Shown: positions 8,622-17,385 of the stretch, in pieces
Layout: every line of letters starts with the position of its first letter
Position numbering within the stretch: position 1 is the stretch's first letter
Origin: Stenotrophomonas africana
Lineage (GTDB): Bacteria > Pseudomonadota > Gammaproteobacteria > Xanthomonadales > Xanthomonadaceae
Assembly: GCF_013004645.1 (NCBI RefSeq)
Contig: NZ_JABEME010000014.1
Span: 1-64,000, forward strand
DNA: 64,000 bases
Reading direction: 5' to 3'
Program-made: the position numbers and the translations under genes
The notes under the pieces: model-generated
What the model was told of the DNA's origin: nothing
The model's database searches: none
What the model saw: only the letters and a program-made list of their open reading frames with translations

Positions 8622-8953
8622 ACGATATCGACGCCCTCGAACCCACCCCGGCCCAGTTCAGCAGCCTGCAGGCCGATGAGGCGAACGGTCCGGACCTGAA
8701 TCTGGACGTGATCCTGGACGTGCCGGTGACCCTGTCGCTGGAAGTCGGTCGCGCGCGCCTGCCGATCCGCAACCTGCTGCAGCTCAACCAGGGCTCGGTG
8801 GTGGAACTGGAACGCGGCGCCGGCGAATCGCTGGATGTGTTCGTCAACGGCACCCTGATCGCCCATGGCGAAGTGGTGGTGATCAATGACCGCTTCGGCG
8901 TGCGCCTGACCGATGTGGTCAGCCCGAGCGAGCGGATCCGGAGACTGCGTTGA
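8618..8953 (+). CDS. fliN: Flagellar motor switch protein FliN
   Basis: FliN is the lowest layer of the C ring and docks the FliH-FliI export complex. From the ATG at 8618, which overlaps the fliM stop by 4 bases, the product is 111 residues. A longer in-frame extension exists upstream but lies inside fliM. The SpoA domain is clear (DVILDVPVTLSLEVGRARLP, IRNLLQLNQGSVVELER, GEVVVINDRFGVRLTDVVSP). Confidence 0.96.
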   Translation: MNDIDALEPTPAQFSSLQADEANGPDLNLDVILDVPVTLSLEVGRARLPIRNLLQLNQGSVVELERGAGESLDVFVNGTLIAHGEVVVINDRFGVRLTDVVSPSERIRRLR

Positions 8954-9369
8954 GCCTGCTGGCCTCCACCCTGCTGGCGGTCGGCAAGGCCGCCGCTCCG
9001 GTCGGCCCGCAGATCGGCCAGCACGCAGCCGCCGCACCGAGCCTGTTCGGCGCGGTGCTGGCGCTGCTGGCAGTGCTCGCGCTGGTCATCGGCCTCGGCT
9101 GGCTGCTCAAGCGCATGCCCGGCAGCGGCTTCCGCCCTGCCGAAGGCATGAAGCTGGTGGCCAGCCTCAGTGTCGGCGCCAAGGAACGCGTGGTGGTGGT
9201 CGAGGTCAATGGCCAGCAACTGCTGCTGGGCGTCACCGCCGGCGGCATCAACACCCTGCATACCCTGCCCGAACCGTTGCCGCCACCGGCACCGGTGCGC
9301 GTGCCGGATTTCAAGAACCTGCCGAATTTCGCCCAGCTGCTGCAGCAGCGGCTGCGCAAGGATCCCTGA
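8950..9369 (+). CDS. fliO: Flagellar biosynthetic protein FliO
   Basis: FliO is a small membrane protein that helps assemble the FliP export-gate ring. The 139-residue product begins at a TTG codon overlapping the fliN stop by 4 bases (TTGA), a start supported by coupling rather than by a strong ribosome site. One membrane helix is seen (LFGAVLALLAVLALVIGLGW, about residues 33-52), followed by a cytoplasmic domain (LKRMPGSGFRPAEGMKLVAS). Family conservation is low; the position between fliN and fliP decides the call. Confidence 0.9.
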   Translation: MSLLASTLLAVGKAAAPVGPQIGQHAAAAPSLFGAVLALLAVLALVIGLGWLLKRMPGSGFRPAEGMKLVASLSVGAKERVVVVEVNGQQLLLGVTAGGINTLHTLPEPLPPPAPVRVPDFKNLPNFAQLLQQRLRKDP

Positions 9370-9370
9370 C

Positions 9371-10150
9371 ATGCGTGTCACCCGTACCCGTCTTGCCACC
9401 CTGATGCCGTGGCTGCTGTTGCTTGCCCTGTGCCTGTTGCCTGCGCTGGCGTTCGCCGCGCCCGGTACGCCGGCCACCCCGCTGCCGGACATCAACGTGG
9501 GCAAGATCGGCGGTGCGCCGGTCAGCCTGCCGCTGCAGACCCTGCTGCTGATGACCGCGATCACCCTGATCCCGTCGATGCTGCTGGTGCTGACCTCGTT
9601 CACCCGCATCATCATCGTGCTGGGCCTGCTGCGCCAGGCGCTGGGCACCGGCCAGACGCCGTCCAACCAGGTGCTGCTGGGCCTGGCCCTGTTCCTTACC
9701 GCAATGATCATGCTGCCCACCTGGGACAAGGCCTGGAGCACCGGCATGGCGCCGTACCTCAACGGCGACATCGACTTCCAGACCGCCTGGACGCTGACCA
9801 CCACGCCGCTGCGCGCCTTCATGCTGGCGCAGATCCGCGAGACCGACCTGATGACCTTCGCCGGCATCGCCGGGCACGGCACCTACGCCAGCCCCGATGC
9901 GATCCCGTTCCCGGTGCTGGTCGCCTCGTTCGTCACCAGCGAACTGAAGACCGCCTTCGAAATCGGATTCCTGATCTTCATCCCGTTCGTGATCATCGAC
10001 CTGGTCGTGGCCAGCGTGCTGATGTCGATGGGCATGATGATGCTGTCGCCGATGCTGGTGTCGGCACCGTTCAAGATCTTGCTGTTTGTGCTGGTGGATG
10101 GCTGGGTGCTGACCGTGGGTACGTTGGCGGCGAGCTTCAATCCGGCGTGA
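9371..10150 (+). CDS. fliP: Flagellar export gate protein FliP
   Basis: FliP is the pentameric core of the type III export gate. The ATG at 9371 gives 259 residues with a cleavable signal peptide (MRVTRTRLATLMPWLLLLAL, then LPALAFAAP), which is usual for FliP. Longer in-frame versions run into fliO and lack a signal peptide. Four membrane helices and the family signatures are present (VLTSFTRIIIVLGLLRQALG, PSNQVLLGLALFLTAMIMLP, ELKTAFEIGFLIFIPFVIID). Confidence 0.97.
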   Translation: MRVTRTRLATLMPWLLLLALCLLPALAFAAPGTPATPLPDINVGKIGGAPVSLPLQTLLLMTAITLIPSMLLVLTSFTRIIIVLGLLRQALGTGQTPSNQVLLGLALFLTAMIMLPTWDKAWSTGMAPYLNGDIDFQTAWTLTTTPLRAFMLAQIRETDLMTFAGIAGHGTYASPDAIPFPVLVASFVTSELKTAFEIGFLIFIPFVIIDLVVASVLMSMGMMMLSPMLVSAPFKILLFVLVDGWVLTVGTLAASFNPA

Positions 10151-10157
10151 TTGAAAG

Positions 10158-10182
10158 GCAGTCGAGCATGGCTCGACGCTAC
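10158..10182 (-). repeat. Single SMAG-type palindrome between fliP and fliQ
   Basis: A stem TCGAGC-ATG-GCTCGA ends in CTAC on the plus strand (GTAG on the minus), the hallmark of Stenotrophomonas SMAG REP elements. It sits inside the fliLMNOPQR transcription unit, where a hairpin could affect mRNA stability or relative expression of fliQ and fliR. Confidence 0.7.
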
Positions 10183-10201
10183 ATAAGAAGATGGAACCCG
10201 A

Positions 10202-10471
10202 ATGACTCCCGAACTTGCCTTGACCGAACTGCGTGGCGGCCTGATCACCGTGCTGTGGGTGGCCGGCCCGCTGCTGCTGACCGTACTGGTGGTGGGCGTG
10301 GTGGTGGGCGTGGTGCAGGCTGCGACCCAGTTGAACGAACCAACCATCGCCTTCGTTGCCAAGGCGGCGGCGCTGACTGCGGTGCTGTTCGCGCTGGGAA
10401 GCCTGCTGATCGGCCACCTGGTTGAATTCACCACGCTGCTGTTCCAGCGCATCCCGCACCTGATCGGCTAG
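10202..10471 (+). CDS. fliQ: Flagellar export gate protein FliQ
   Basis: FliQ is the two-helix hairpin subunit that packs around the FliP-FliR export gate. The 89-residue length is exact for the family, with two hydrophobic helices (LLLTVLVVGVVVGVVQAATQ and LTAVLFALGSLLIGHLVEFT) and the QAATQLNEPTIAFVAKA turn that is diagnostic of FliQ. It is separated from fliP by 51 bases holding a SMAG palindrome and from fliR by 13 bases. Confidence 0.96.
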   Translation: MTPELALTELRGGLITVLWVAGPLLLTVLVVGVVVGVVQAATQLNEPTIAFVAKAAALTAVLFALGSLLIGHLVEFTTLLFQRIPHLIG

Positions 10472-10484
10472 GACACGCGCTTTG

Positions 10485-11276
10485 ATGGACGCCGCCACCC
10501 AGATGGCTGCCGACGGCCTGCAGGCTTTCGGCATGATCGGCACCGTACTGTGGACCATGCTGCGCATCGGTGCGGTGGCCATGGCCATGCCCATGGTCGG
10601 TACTCGCGCGGTGCCGGCACGGATCCGCGTGATCCTGGCCGGTACCCTTGCCATCGCGCTGGCGCCGCTGCTGCCACCGGTTCCGGACTGGACCGGTTTC
10701 GATGCCGCCACGGTCCTGACCATCGCCCGCGAACTGGCCATCGGCGTATCCATCGGCTTCCTGCTGCGGCTGGTGTTCGAGGCCGGCGCGATGGCCGGCG
10801 AACTGATCGCACAGGGCACCGGCCTGGCCTTCGCGCAGATGAGCGACCCGCTGCGTGGCGGCACTTCGGGCGTGATCGGCCAGTGGTTCTACCTGCTGTT
10901 CGGCCTGCTGTTCTTCACCGCCAACGGCCATCTGGCGCTGATCTCACTGGTAGTGGACAGCTACCGGGCACTGCCGATCGGCGCGCCGCTGCCGGACCCG
11001 CACGCCTTCTTCAGCATCGCCCCGACCTTCCTGCTGACCGTGCTGCGCGGTGCACTGAGCCTGGCGATCCCGCTGACCGTGGCGATGCTGGCAGTGAATC
11101 TGGCCTTCGGAGTGCTGGCCCGGGCCGCCCCGGCGCTGAACCCGATCCAGCTGGGCCTGCCGGTCTCGCTGCTGCTGGGCCTGTTCCTGCTGGCGTTGCT
11201 GGCCGGGGAAATGGGCCCGCCGGTACAGCGCCTGTTCGATGCCGCCTTCCAGGCTGCGGACGCGGTCACACACTGA
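10485..11276 (+). CDS. fliR: Flagellar export gate protein FliR
   Basis: FliR caps the FliP5-FliQ4-FliR1 export channel. The product is 263 residues from ATG 10485 (a TTG directly upstream would add one residue). Six or so membrane helices are visible, including the conserved FEAGAMAGELIAQGTGLAFA segment and LNPIQLGLPVSLLLGLFLLA. In many species flhB follows fliR directly. Here about 5 kb with two unrelated genes intervenes before flhB. Confidence 0.96.
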   Translation: MDAATQMAADGLQAFGMIGTVLWTMLRIGAVAMAMPMVGTRAVPARIRVILAGTLAIALAPLLPPVPDWTGFDAATVLTIARELAIGVSIGFLLRLVFEAGAMAGELIAQGTGLAFAQMSDPLRGGTSGVIGQWFYLLFGLLFFTANGHLALISLVVDSYRALPIGAPLPDPHAFFSIAPTFLLTVLRGALSLAIPLTVAMLAVNLAFGVLARAAPALNPIQLGLPVSLLLGLFLLALLAGEMGPPVQRLFDAAFQAADAVTH

Positions 11277-11317
11277 CCCGGTCATCACGCATTGCCGCTT
11301 GCCCTGCATTCGTTTCT

Positions 11318-11383
11318 GTAGAGCCGAGCCCATGCTCGGCTGCCATTGGCCGAAACACCAGCCGAGCATGGGCTCGGCTCTAC
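11318..11383. repeat. SMAG dimer downstream of fliR
   Basis: Two SMAG palindromes face each other: GTAGAGCCGAGCCCATGCTC at the left and its mirror ending in GGGCTCGGCTCTAC at the right, with a short spacer between. The pair can fold into one long hairpin and may act as the transcript end of the fliL operon. Confidence 0.85.
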
Positions 11384-11551
11384 AGCGGCGCAATTTCACG
11401 TTTTACTGCTTGCCCTTCCCCCGGGTCTGCGCGCTAGAGTGAATGCGCGGCAACCGGGGGGATGCCGCACGTGGCCGCCGCTCTGCGTCGGCCTGCCTCA
11501 TGCATGCCCCACCGTGGTTTCCGTCGACAGGCAGGTCCGGGAGACTGACGA

Positions 11552-13687
11552 ATGCTGGTAGGCACGTACAACCTGTGGCTGGTGGCGATTTCGCTGCTGG
11601 TTGCCGTGATGGCTTCGTACACCGCGCTGGCGATGGCCGGGCGCACGGTCACCGCACCCGGCAAGGGCGCGGCGTGGTGGTGGCGCCTCGGTGGCGGCTT
11701 CGCCATGGGCCTGGGCATCTGGTCGATGCACTTCATCGGCATGCTCGCTTTCGACCTTCCCATTCCGCTCGGCTACGACCTGCCGATCACCCTGCTTTCC
11801 CTGGCCCTGGCCATCGCCTCGTCGGTGTTCGCACTGTGGCTGGTCTCGCTGCGCACCCTGCCGCACCGGAGATTGGCCGGCGGCGCCCTGCTGATGGGCA
11901 CCGGTATCGCCGGCATGCATTACGTTGGCATGGCTGCAATGCGCATGCAGCCGGGCATCGACTACGACCCGGGCTGGCTGCTTTTTTCGCTGCTGGTAGC
12001 GGTGGCCGCTTCGTGGACCGCCTTGTACGTAGCCTTCCGCCTGCGCGCGCAGCGCACCCGCATCGGTGATCGTCTCGCAGCGGCGGGCCTGCTCGGGCTG
12101 GCCATCGTCGGCATGCACTACACCGGCATGGCCGCCGCACGCTTTCCGGAGGGCAGCATCTGCGGCGCAGCCGTCGGCGATGGGTTGCAGAGCGAATGGC
12201 TGGCCATGCTGGTGGTGATGCTCACCGTGGCGATCCTGGCCGTGGTGCTGGTGGTGTCCTGGCTGGACCAGCGGGTGGAGGCGCAGCTGCTGCGCCTGCG
12301 CAACTCCCTGTTGAGCACCTCGCTGACCGACGCGCAGCAGGAACTGACCCAGGCCGCACTGCACGACCCACTCACCCGCTTGCCCAACCGCCTGCTGCTG
12401 CAGCGTCGCATCGTGCAGGCACTGGCCGAGGCCGAACAGGGCGGCAGCCGTTTCGCTGTGATGTTCATGGACCTGGATGGCTTCAAGCAGGTCAACGATG
12501 CCTATGGCCATCAGGCCGGCGACGCGCTGCTGGTGGCAGTGGCCGAGCGCACCCGCCAGCTGCTGCGCCCCAACGACATGCTGGCGCGGTTGGGCGGTGA
12601 CGAGTTCGTGCTGGTGGTACGCATCGAGCACGATGAAGACCTGCCGACGCTGGCCCGGCGCATCCTGCAGGCGGTCGGCAGCGGCCCCCTGCTGCCGGAC
12701 AACGAACTGCAGGTAACCGCCAGCATCGGCGTGGCGATCTGCCCGGATCACGCCGCCAGCGAACGGCAGCTGATGGCGTTTGCCGATGCGGCGATGTACC
12801 AGGCCAAGGAATCCGGACGCAACGCCTTCGTGCTGTTCGCCGACTGGATGAATGACAGCGCCGAACAACAATTCCGGCTGCTGGCCGACCTGCGGCGGGC
12901 CATTGGCAGCGAGCAGCTGTTCCTGCACTACCAGCCCAAGATCCGCGTGGCCACGCAGAAGGTGGCCGGTGCCGAAGCATTGATCCGCTGGCACCATCCG
13001 GAGCATGGCCTGATTCCGCCGGACCGCTTCATCCGGCTGGCCGAGCGCAGCGGTGCCATCAACGATATCGGGCGCTGGGCGCTGGACCAGGCCTGCCTGC
13101 AGCTGCGCCGATGGCATGACGCCGGTCACGAAGGCTGGTCGATGTCGGTGAACCTGTCGCCGGTGCAGTTCAGTTCGCCGCACCTGCTGCAGGATGTGCG
13201 CGAAGTGATCGAACGCCATGGCATTGCCCCGCGCCACCTCGTGCTGGAGATCACCGAAAGCACGGTGATGCGCGATACCGATACCAGCCTGCGCCTGCTG
13301 CAGGCGCTCTCGGCGCTGGGCGTGGGCATCTCCATCGATGACTTCGGCACCGGCTATTCCAGCCTGCTGTACCTGAAGCGGCTGCCGGCCACCGAGATCA
13401 AGATCGACCATGCCTTCGTGCGCGATCTGGAACACAGCGCCGAGGATGTGGTGATCGTCTCGGCGATCGTGGCGCTGGGCCACGCGCTGGACATGGACAT
13501 CGTGGCCGAAGGCGTGGAAACCGCCGCCCAGCGCGCCTACCTGGAGCGGCTGGGCTGCGACTACCTGCAGGGCTACCTGCTCGGCCGCCCGGTGGATGCG
13601 GCGCGCTTCATGCAGCTGCACGACCTGCCGCGGCCGCGGGTGGAGTTGGCGCAGAGCCCACCGCCCAGCGACAACGCCCCCCTGTAG
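11552..13687 (+). CDS. MHYT-GGDEF-EAL membrane protein (c-di-GMP synthesis/breakdown)
   Basis: This is a 711-residue integral membrane regulator of cyclic di-GMP. The N terminus has about seven membrane helices with three MHYT-type motifs (SMHFIGMLAF near 59, GMHYVGMAAM near 121, GMHYTGMAAA near 190), a domain proposed to bind metal and sense gases. A GGDEF domain follows with an intact GGDEF signature near 347-351, then an EAL domain with EALIRW near 474 and DDFGTGYSS near 593. Both catalytic signatures look complete, so either activity is possible. The ATG follows a GGGAG ribosome site. It lies between fliR and flhB, bracketed by SMAG repeats, and a YcgR-type c-di-GMP receptor is encoded 24 kb downstream. 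Confidence 0.93.
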   Translation: MLVGTYNLWLVAISLLVAVMASYTALAMAGRTVTAPGKGAAWWWRLGGGFAMGLGIWSMHFIGMLAFDLPIPLGYDLPITLLSLALAIASSVFALWLVSLRTLPHRRLAGGALLMGTGIAGMHYVGMAAMRMQPGIDYDPGWLLFSLLVAVAASWTALYVAFRLRAQRTRIGDRLAAAGLLGLAIVGMHYTGMAAARFPEGSICGAAVGDGLQSEWLAMLVVMLTVAILAVVLVVSWLDQRVEAQLLRLRNSLLSTSLTDAQQELTQAALHDPLTRLPNRLLLQRRIVQALAEAEQGGSRFAVMFMDLDGFKQVNDAYGHQAGDALLVAVAERTRQLLRPNDMLARLGGDEFVLVVRIEHDEDLPTLARRILQAVGSGPLLPDNELQVTASIGVAICPDHAASERQLMAFADAAMYQAKESGRNAFVLFADWMNDSAEQQFRLLADLRRAIGSEQLFLHYQPKIRVATQKVAGAEALIRWHHPEHGLIPPDRFIRLAERSGAINDIGRWALDQACLQLRRWHDAGHEGWSMSVNLSPVQFSSPHLLQDVREVIERHGIAPRHLVLEITESTVMRDTDTSLRLLQALSALGVGISIDDFGTGYSSLLYLKRLPATEIKIDHAFVRDLEHSAEDVVIVSAIVALGHALDMDIVAEGVETAAQRAYLERLGCDYLQGYLLGRPVDAARFMQLHDLPRPRVELAQSPPPSDNAPL

Positions 13688-13772
13688 CCGAACCTGCGCT
13701 CGGCTCCCGCCAGGCATGGCCCGGCGCTACCATGGGGTGTCGATCCCCAGTAGGTCCACGCCATGCGTGGAT
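13684..13772. repeat. SMAG palindromes after the MHYT-GGDEF-EAL gene
   Basis: A degenerate dimer runs from GTAG at 13684 to CTAC at 13730, followed by a single unit GTAGGTCCACGCCATGCGTG at 13750. The first unit overlaps the stop codon region of the preceding gene, so part of the repeat is read as its last codon. Confidence 0.7.
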
Positions 13773-13804
13773 GAGCCGTTCCACCATCATCCAAGGAAGC
13801 GCCC

Positions 13805-16051
13805 GTGGCCCTACGCACCCCCCTTGCAGGCTTGTTGCTGGCCCTTGCTGTTGGCCACGCTGCCGCCGCTGATCTGCCGTGGTCATTGCCAGCCGATGCT
13901 TCCCCGGCCCAGGTCGACGCTGCCCTGCTGGCCCTCGGCAAGGGCGTGTTGAAGTCCCCCGGCCTGACCGATGCACAGCGCGGCCACGCGCTGCTGGCGA
14001 TGGGCCAGACAGCCGAAGCGCGGCAATCGGTCCAGCGGGTACGCGCATCGCTCGCAAGCGACGGCAACACCGCGGCGATGCAGCGCTGGCTGCCGATGCT
14101 GCTGCTCGCCACCGCCGGCGAGCGGGACAACGCCGCTTATGCGCGTGCCTTCCACAGCACCTTCGCTGCCCTCGACGACGTCGCCGCGGTGCAGGCCGAG
14201 GCCGCGCTCTCGGCTGAGCCGGCCCGGGTGCGCGCCCAGCTGGAGCAGGCCATCGCGGCGCAGGCAGGTGCCGCGACCGTATCCGAGGCCGTCGCCTTGG
14301 AACTACTGCGCCTGCGGGCGGTACTGCGTGCACAGACCCTGGCCGCCGCAATGACCCCTGCACTGGTCGCCGCAGAAGAGCAGCGTCGCTTCGTCATCGA
14401 CGACACCCTGCGCATTCCCGCAGGCGGCGACGTGGTGCTGTCGGCCCAGTTGGCACGGCCACGCGCTGCCAGTGCGCCGCTACCTGCGGCCATGCTGTTC
14501 ACCATCTACACCGATCCACCCAAGAACCGGCAGAAGATGCTGCTGGCCGCCGCGCATGGCTACGCCGGCATCGTGGTCGATGCGCGTGGCAAAGGCCAGG
14601 GCACGGGCACCATCGCACCCTACGAACATGACGGCGAGGACGCCAACGCGGCCATCGACTGGATCAGCCACCAGCCATGGAACGATGGCCGGGTCGCCAT
14701 GTATGGCGGCAGCTACGAGGGCTTTACCGCCTGGGCAGCAGCGCGCCATCACCATCCCGCATTGAAGACCATCGTGCCCTACGTTGCCGCCATCCCCGGC
14801 CAGGGCCTGCCGATGGAGAACAACGTGTTCCTGAGTGCCAACTATGGCTGGGCGTTCTATGTGGCCAATGGCCCGATGCTGGACAACGACACCTACGACC
14901 AGGACGAGCGCTGGTCGCAGCTGCCGCGCCGCTGGTATGCCTCCGGCCGTCCCTACCGGCAGATCGACCAGGTCGACGGTACGGCCAACCCCTGGCTGCA
15001 ACGCTGGCTCGATCACCCGGCGTACGACGCTTACTGGCAGTCGATGGTTCCCTCTGGCGACCAGTTCGACGACATCCGCATCCCGGTACTGACCATCACC
15101 GGCTACTACGACGACGGCCAGATCTCGGCGCTGCAGTACTTCAAGGAGCACCTCAGGCACCGCCCCGATGCCGACCACGCCCTGCTGATCGGTCCCTACG
15201 ACCACCGCGGTGCGCAGTCGGCGCTCAAACCCATGGAGCTGCGCGATTACGCGGTCGACCCTGCCGCGCAGTTCGACACCCCGGCAGTCACCTTCCAGTG
15301 GTTGGACCATGTGCTGCGCGGCGCCCCGCGTCCGCCGCTGGTGCCCGACCGCGTGAATTACCAGCTGATGGGCGCCAACACGTGGGGGCATGCGGCAACG
15401 CTGGAGGCGGCTGCGGGCGCTCACCGCCGCTACCACCTCTCCGCCTCTCAGGCATCATCCGATGGCTACCACCGTCTGCTGGAACAGTCGCCAGCCCCTG
15501 GCCAGCTACGGCAGACCGTGGACCTGGCCGACCGCAACGAAATGCGGCACGGCTACTACCCGTTCCCGATCGTCGCGGCACAGGACGAAGCGGACACCGC
15601 GCTGGCCTTCGTCTCCGAACCGTTCATTGCACCGATGGATCTGGTGGGAAGCTTCTCTGGTGACCTGAAGGTCCGCCTCAACAAGCGGGATTTCGATTTC
15701 ACCGTCACCCTGTACGAGCTGATGGCCGATGGCCGCCGCATGCAGCTGTCCTACTACATGGGCCGGGCCAGCCACGTGCGTGACCCGAGCACGCGCCAAT
15801 TGCTGCAGCCCGGCCAATGGACCCACCTGCCGTTCGACCGGACGCGCATGGTCGCCCGCCGCCTGGCTGCAGGCAGCCGCCTGCTGGTGAAGGTGGACGT
15901 GCTGAAGGACGCCATGCATCAGGTGAACCACGGCACCGGCCGCGATGTCAGCGATGAATCGGCCGCCGATGCGGGCGCCCCGCTGCGGGTGGACTGGCAC
16001 AGCGACAGCGTGCTGACGATCCCGCTGCAGGCGGTAGCGCCGACCGGGTGA
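13805..16051 (+). CDS. Secreted CocE/NonD-family (S15-type) serine hydrolase
   Basis: The 748-residue product has a signal peptide (VALRTPLAGLLLALAVGHAA then AADLP), an N-terminal helical region of about 180 residues, an alpha/beta-hydrolase domain and a C-terminal jelly-roll-like domain, the plan of X-Pro dipeptidyl-peptidases and cocaine-esterase-type acylases. The nucleophile elbow YGGSYEG places Ser303; an Asp at about 436-437 (TGYYDDG) and His467 (GPYDHRG) complete a probable triad. The oxyanion region DARGKGQGTG is also present. GTG start with AAGGA upstream. Exact substrate (peptide, ester or acyl-amide) cannot be read from sequence. It has no known flagellar role and sits inside the flagellar locus between SMAG repeats. 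Confidence 0.85.
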   Translation: MALRTPLAGLLLALAVGHAAAADLPWSLPADASPAQVDAALLALGKGVLKSPGLTDAQRGHALLAMGQTAEARQSVQRVRASLASDGNTAAMQRWLPMLLLATAGERDNAAYARAFHSTFAALDDVAAVQAEAALSAEPARVRAQLEQAIAAQAGAATVSEAVALELLRLRAVLRAQTLAAAMTPALVAAEEQRRFVIDDTLRIPAGGDVVLSAQLARPRAASAPLPAAMLFTIYTDPPKNRQKMLLAAAHGYAGIVVDARGKGQGTGTIAPYEHDGEDANAAIDWISHQPWNDGRVAMYGGSYEGFTAWAAARHHHPALKTIVPYVAAIPGQGLPMENNVFLSANYGWAFYVANGPMLDNDTYDQDERWSQLPRRWYASGRPYRQIDQVDGTANPWLQRWLDHPAYDAYWQSMVPSGDQFDDIRIPVLTITGYYDDGQISALQYFKEHLRHRPDADHALLIGPYDHRGAQSALKPMELRDYAVDPAAQFDTPAVTFQWLDHVLRGAPRPPLVPDRVNYQLMGANTWGHAATLEAAAGAHRRYHLSASQASSDGYHRLLEQSPAPGQLRQTVDLADRNEMRHGYYPFPIVAAQDEADTALAFVSEPFIAPMDLVGSFSGDLKVRLNKRDFDFTVTLYELMADGRRMQLSYYMGRASHVRDPSTRQLLQPGQWTHLPFDRTRMVARRLAAGSRLLVKVDVLKDAMHQVNHGTGRDVSDESAADAGAPLRVDWHSDSVLTIPLQAVAPTG

Positions 16052-16100
16052 CACGGCCGCCCAGCCCGCCATCACGGAACGATTCCTGCGGCACCCTCCT

Positions 16101-16208
16101 GTAGAGCCGAGCCCATGCTCGGAAGCGCTTCGTGCCTGGACCCAGCCGCAGCCGAGCATGGGCTCGGCTCTACAAAACGGGCCGTCGGTAGATCCACACC
16201 ACGCGTGG
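16101..16208. repeat. SMAG dimer plus single SMAG unit upstream of flhB
   Basis: A facing pair runs from GTAGAGCCGAGCCCATGCTC at 16101 to a CTAC at 16170-16173, followed by a single unit GTAGATCCACACCACGCGTG beginning at 16188. The last unit's final GG forms the -24 element of the flhB promoter. The spacer between the S15 gene and flhB holds nothing else. Confidence 0.8.
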
Positions 16209-16221
16209 AACGGTTCTTGCA
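16206..16221 (+). promoter_or_regulatory. Sigma-54 type promoter of flhB
   Basis: TGGAACGGTTCTTGCA has GG at 16207-16208, ten bases, then GC at 16219-16220. It precedes the flhB ATG by 34 bases and matches the placement of the fliE and fliL promoters. The GG pair belongs to the right arm of a SMAG palindrome. Confidence 0.75.
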
Positions 16222-16254
16222 CGCACCCCGGCATCCCCTGCCGCAGTGCCTGTG

Positions 16255-17385
16255 ATGTCCGAGAACGAATCCGCCGGCGAAAAGACCGAACAACCTACCG
16301 AAAAACGCCTGCGCGACGCCCGTGAACAGGGCAACCTGCCGCGCTCGCGCGAACTCGGCACGGCCGCCGTATTCGGCGCCGGCGTGCTGGCGGTGATGGC
16401 CATGAGCGGTTCGATCGGCCGCGGCGCCAGCGCCTGGATGAAGCACGCGCTCAGCCCCGAACAGAGCCTGCGGCAGAACCCGAAGGAACTGTTCGGCCAC
16501 TTCGGCGACCTGCTGCTGCAGTTCATGCTGGTGATCGCGCCGCTGGTGCTGGTCTGCCTGCTGGCCAGTTTCGTCGCACCGCTGGTGATGGGCGGCCTGC
16601 GCTGGTCGCAGAAGGCGTTGCTGCCCGACATCAACCGCATGAACCCGATGAGCGGGCTAAAGCGCCTGTATGGGCCCGAGGCCATCGCCGAGTTCACCAA
16701 GTCGCTGCTGCGCGTGGCCTTCGTCGGCGTGGCCGCCGGACTGGTGGTGTGGACCGGCTTTGACACCCTGCGCGGGCTGATCCACCACCCGCTGGAGACT
16801 GCCATCACCGACGGCCTCGGCTTCACCCTGCGCCTGCTGCTGGCCACCGCCGGCGCGATGCTGGTGCTGGCCGCCATCGACGCGCCGTACCAGCGCTGGA
16901 ACTGGATGCGCAAGCTGAAGATGACCCGTGAAGAACTGCGCCGGGAAATGAAGGAAAGCGAAGGCAGCCCCGAGGTCAAGGGCCGCATCCGCCAGCTGCA
17001 GCAGCAGATGGCCAATCGCCGGATGATGGAAGCAGTGCCCACGGCCGACGTGGTGGTGGTCAATCCCACCCACTACGCGGTGGCCTTGAAGTACGAGGGA
17101 GGCGCCATGAACGCCCCAACCGTGGTCGCGCTGGGCGTGGACGAGACCGCCCTGCGCATCCGTGAAGTGGCCGACGGCAACAAGGTGGCGATCGTCTCCG
17201 CCCCGCCTTTGGCACGCGCCTTGTATCGGGAAGGCCAACTCGGAAAGGAAATCCCCGTGAGACTGTATTCGGCCGTCGCCCAGGTCCTGTCCTACGTCTA
17301 CCAGCTGCGCGCCTGGCGCACTGGCCCGATGCCGGACGCCCCGCACATCCAGGTGGATGAATTCGGCAAGGGAGGCCGCCCGTGA
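16255..17385 (+). CDS. flhB: Flagellar export switch protein FlhB
   Basis: FlhB is the export-gate protein whose self-cleavage changes substrate specificity from rod/hook to filament. From ATG 16255 it has 376 residues: an N-terminal EKTEQPTEKRLRDAREQGN signature, four membrane helices, and the cytoplasmic domain with the autocleavage motif NPTH at residues 270-273. The 9-base longer in-frame GTG start is less likely. It overlaps flhA by 4 bases. Because two other genes separate it from fliR, its own sigma-54 type promoter is significant. Confidence 0.97.
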   Translation: MSENESAGEKTEQPTEKRLRDAREQGNLPRSRELGTAAVFGAGVLAVMAMSGSIGRGASAWMKHALSPEQSLRQNPKELFGHFGDLLLQFMLVIAPLVLVCLLASFVAPLVMGGLRWSQKALLPDINRMNPMSGLKRLYGPEAIAEFTKSLLRVAFVGVAAGLVVWTGFDTLRGLIHHPLETAITDGLGFTLRLLLATAGAMLVLAAIDAPYQRWNWMRKLKMTREELRREMKESEGSPEVKGRIRQLQQQMANRRMMEAVPTADVVVVNPTHYAVALKYEGGAMNAPTVVALGVDETALRIREVADGNKVAIVSAPPLARALYREGQLGKEIPVRLYSAVAQVLSYVYQLRAWRTGPMPDAPHIQVDEFGKGGRP

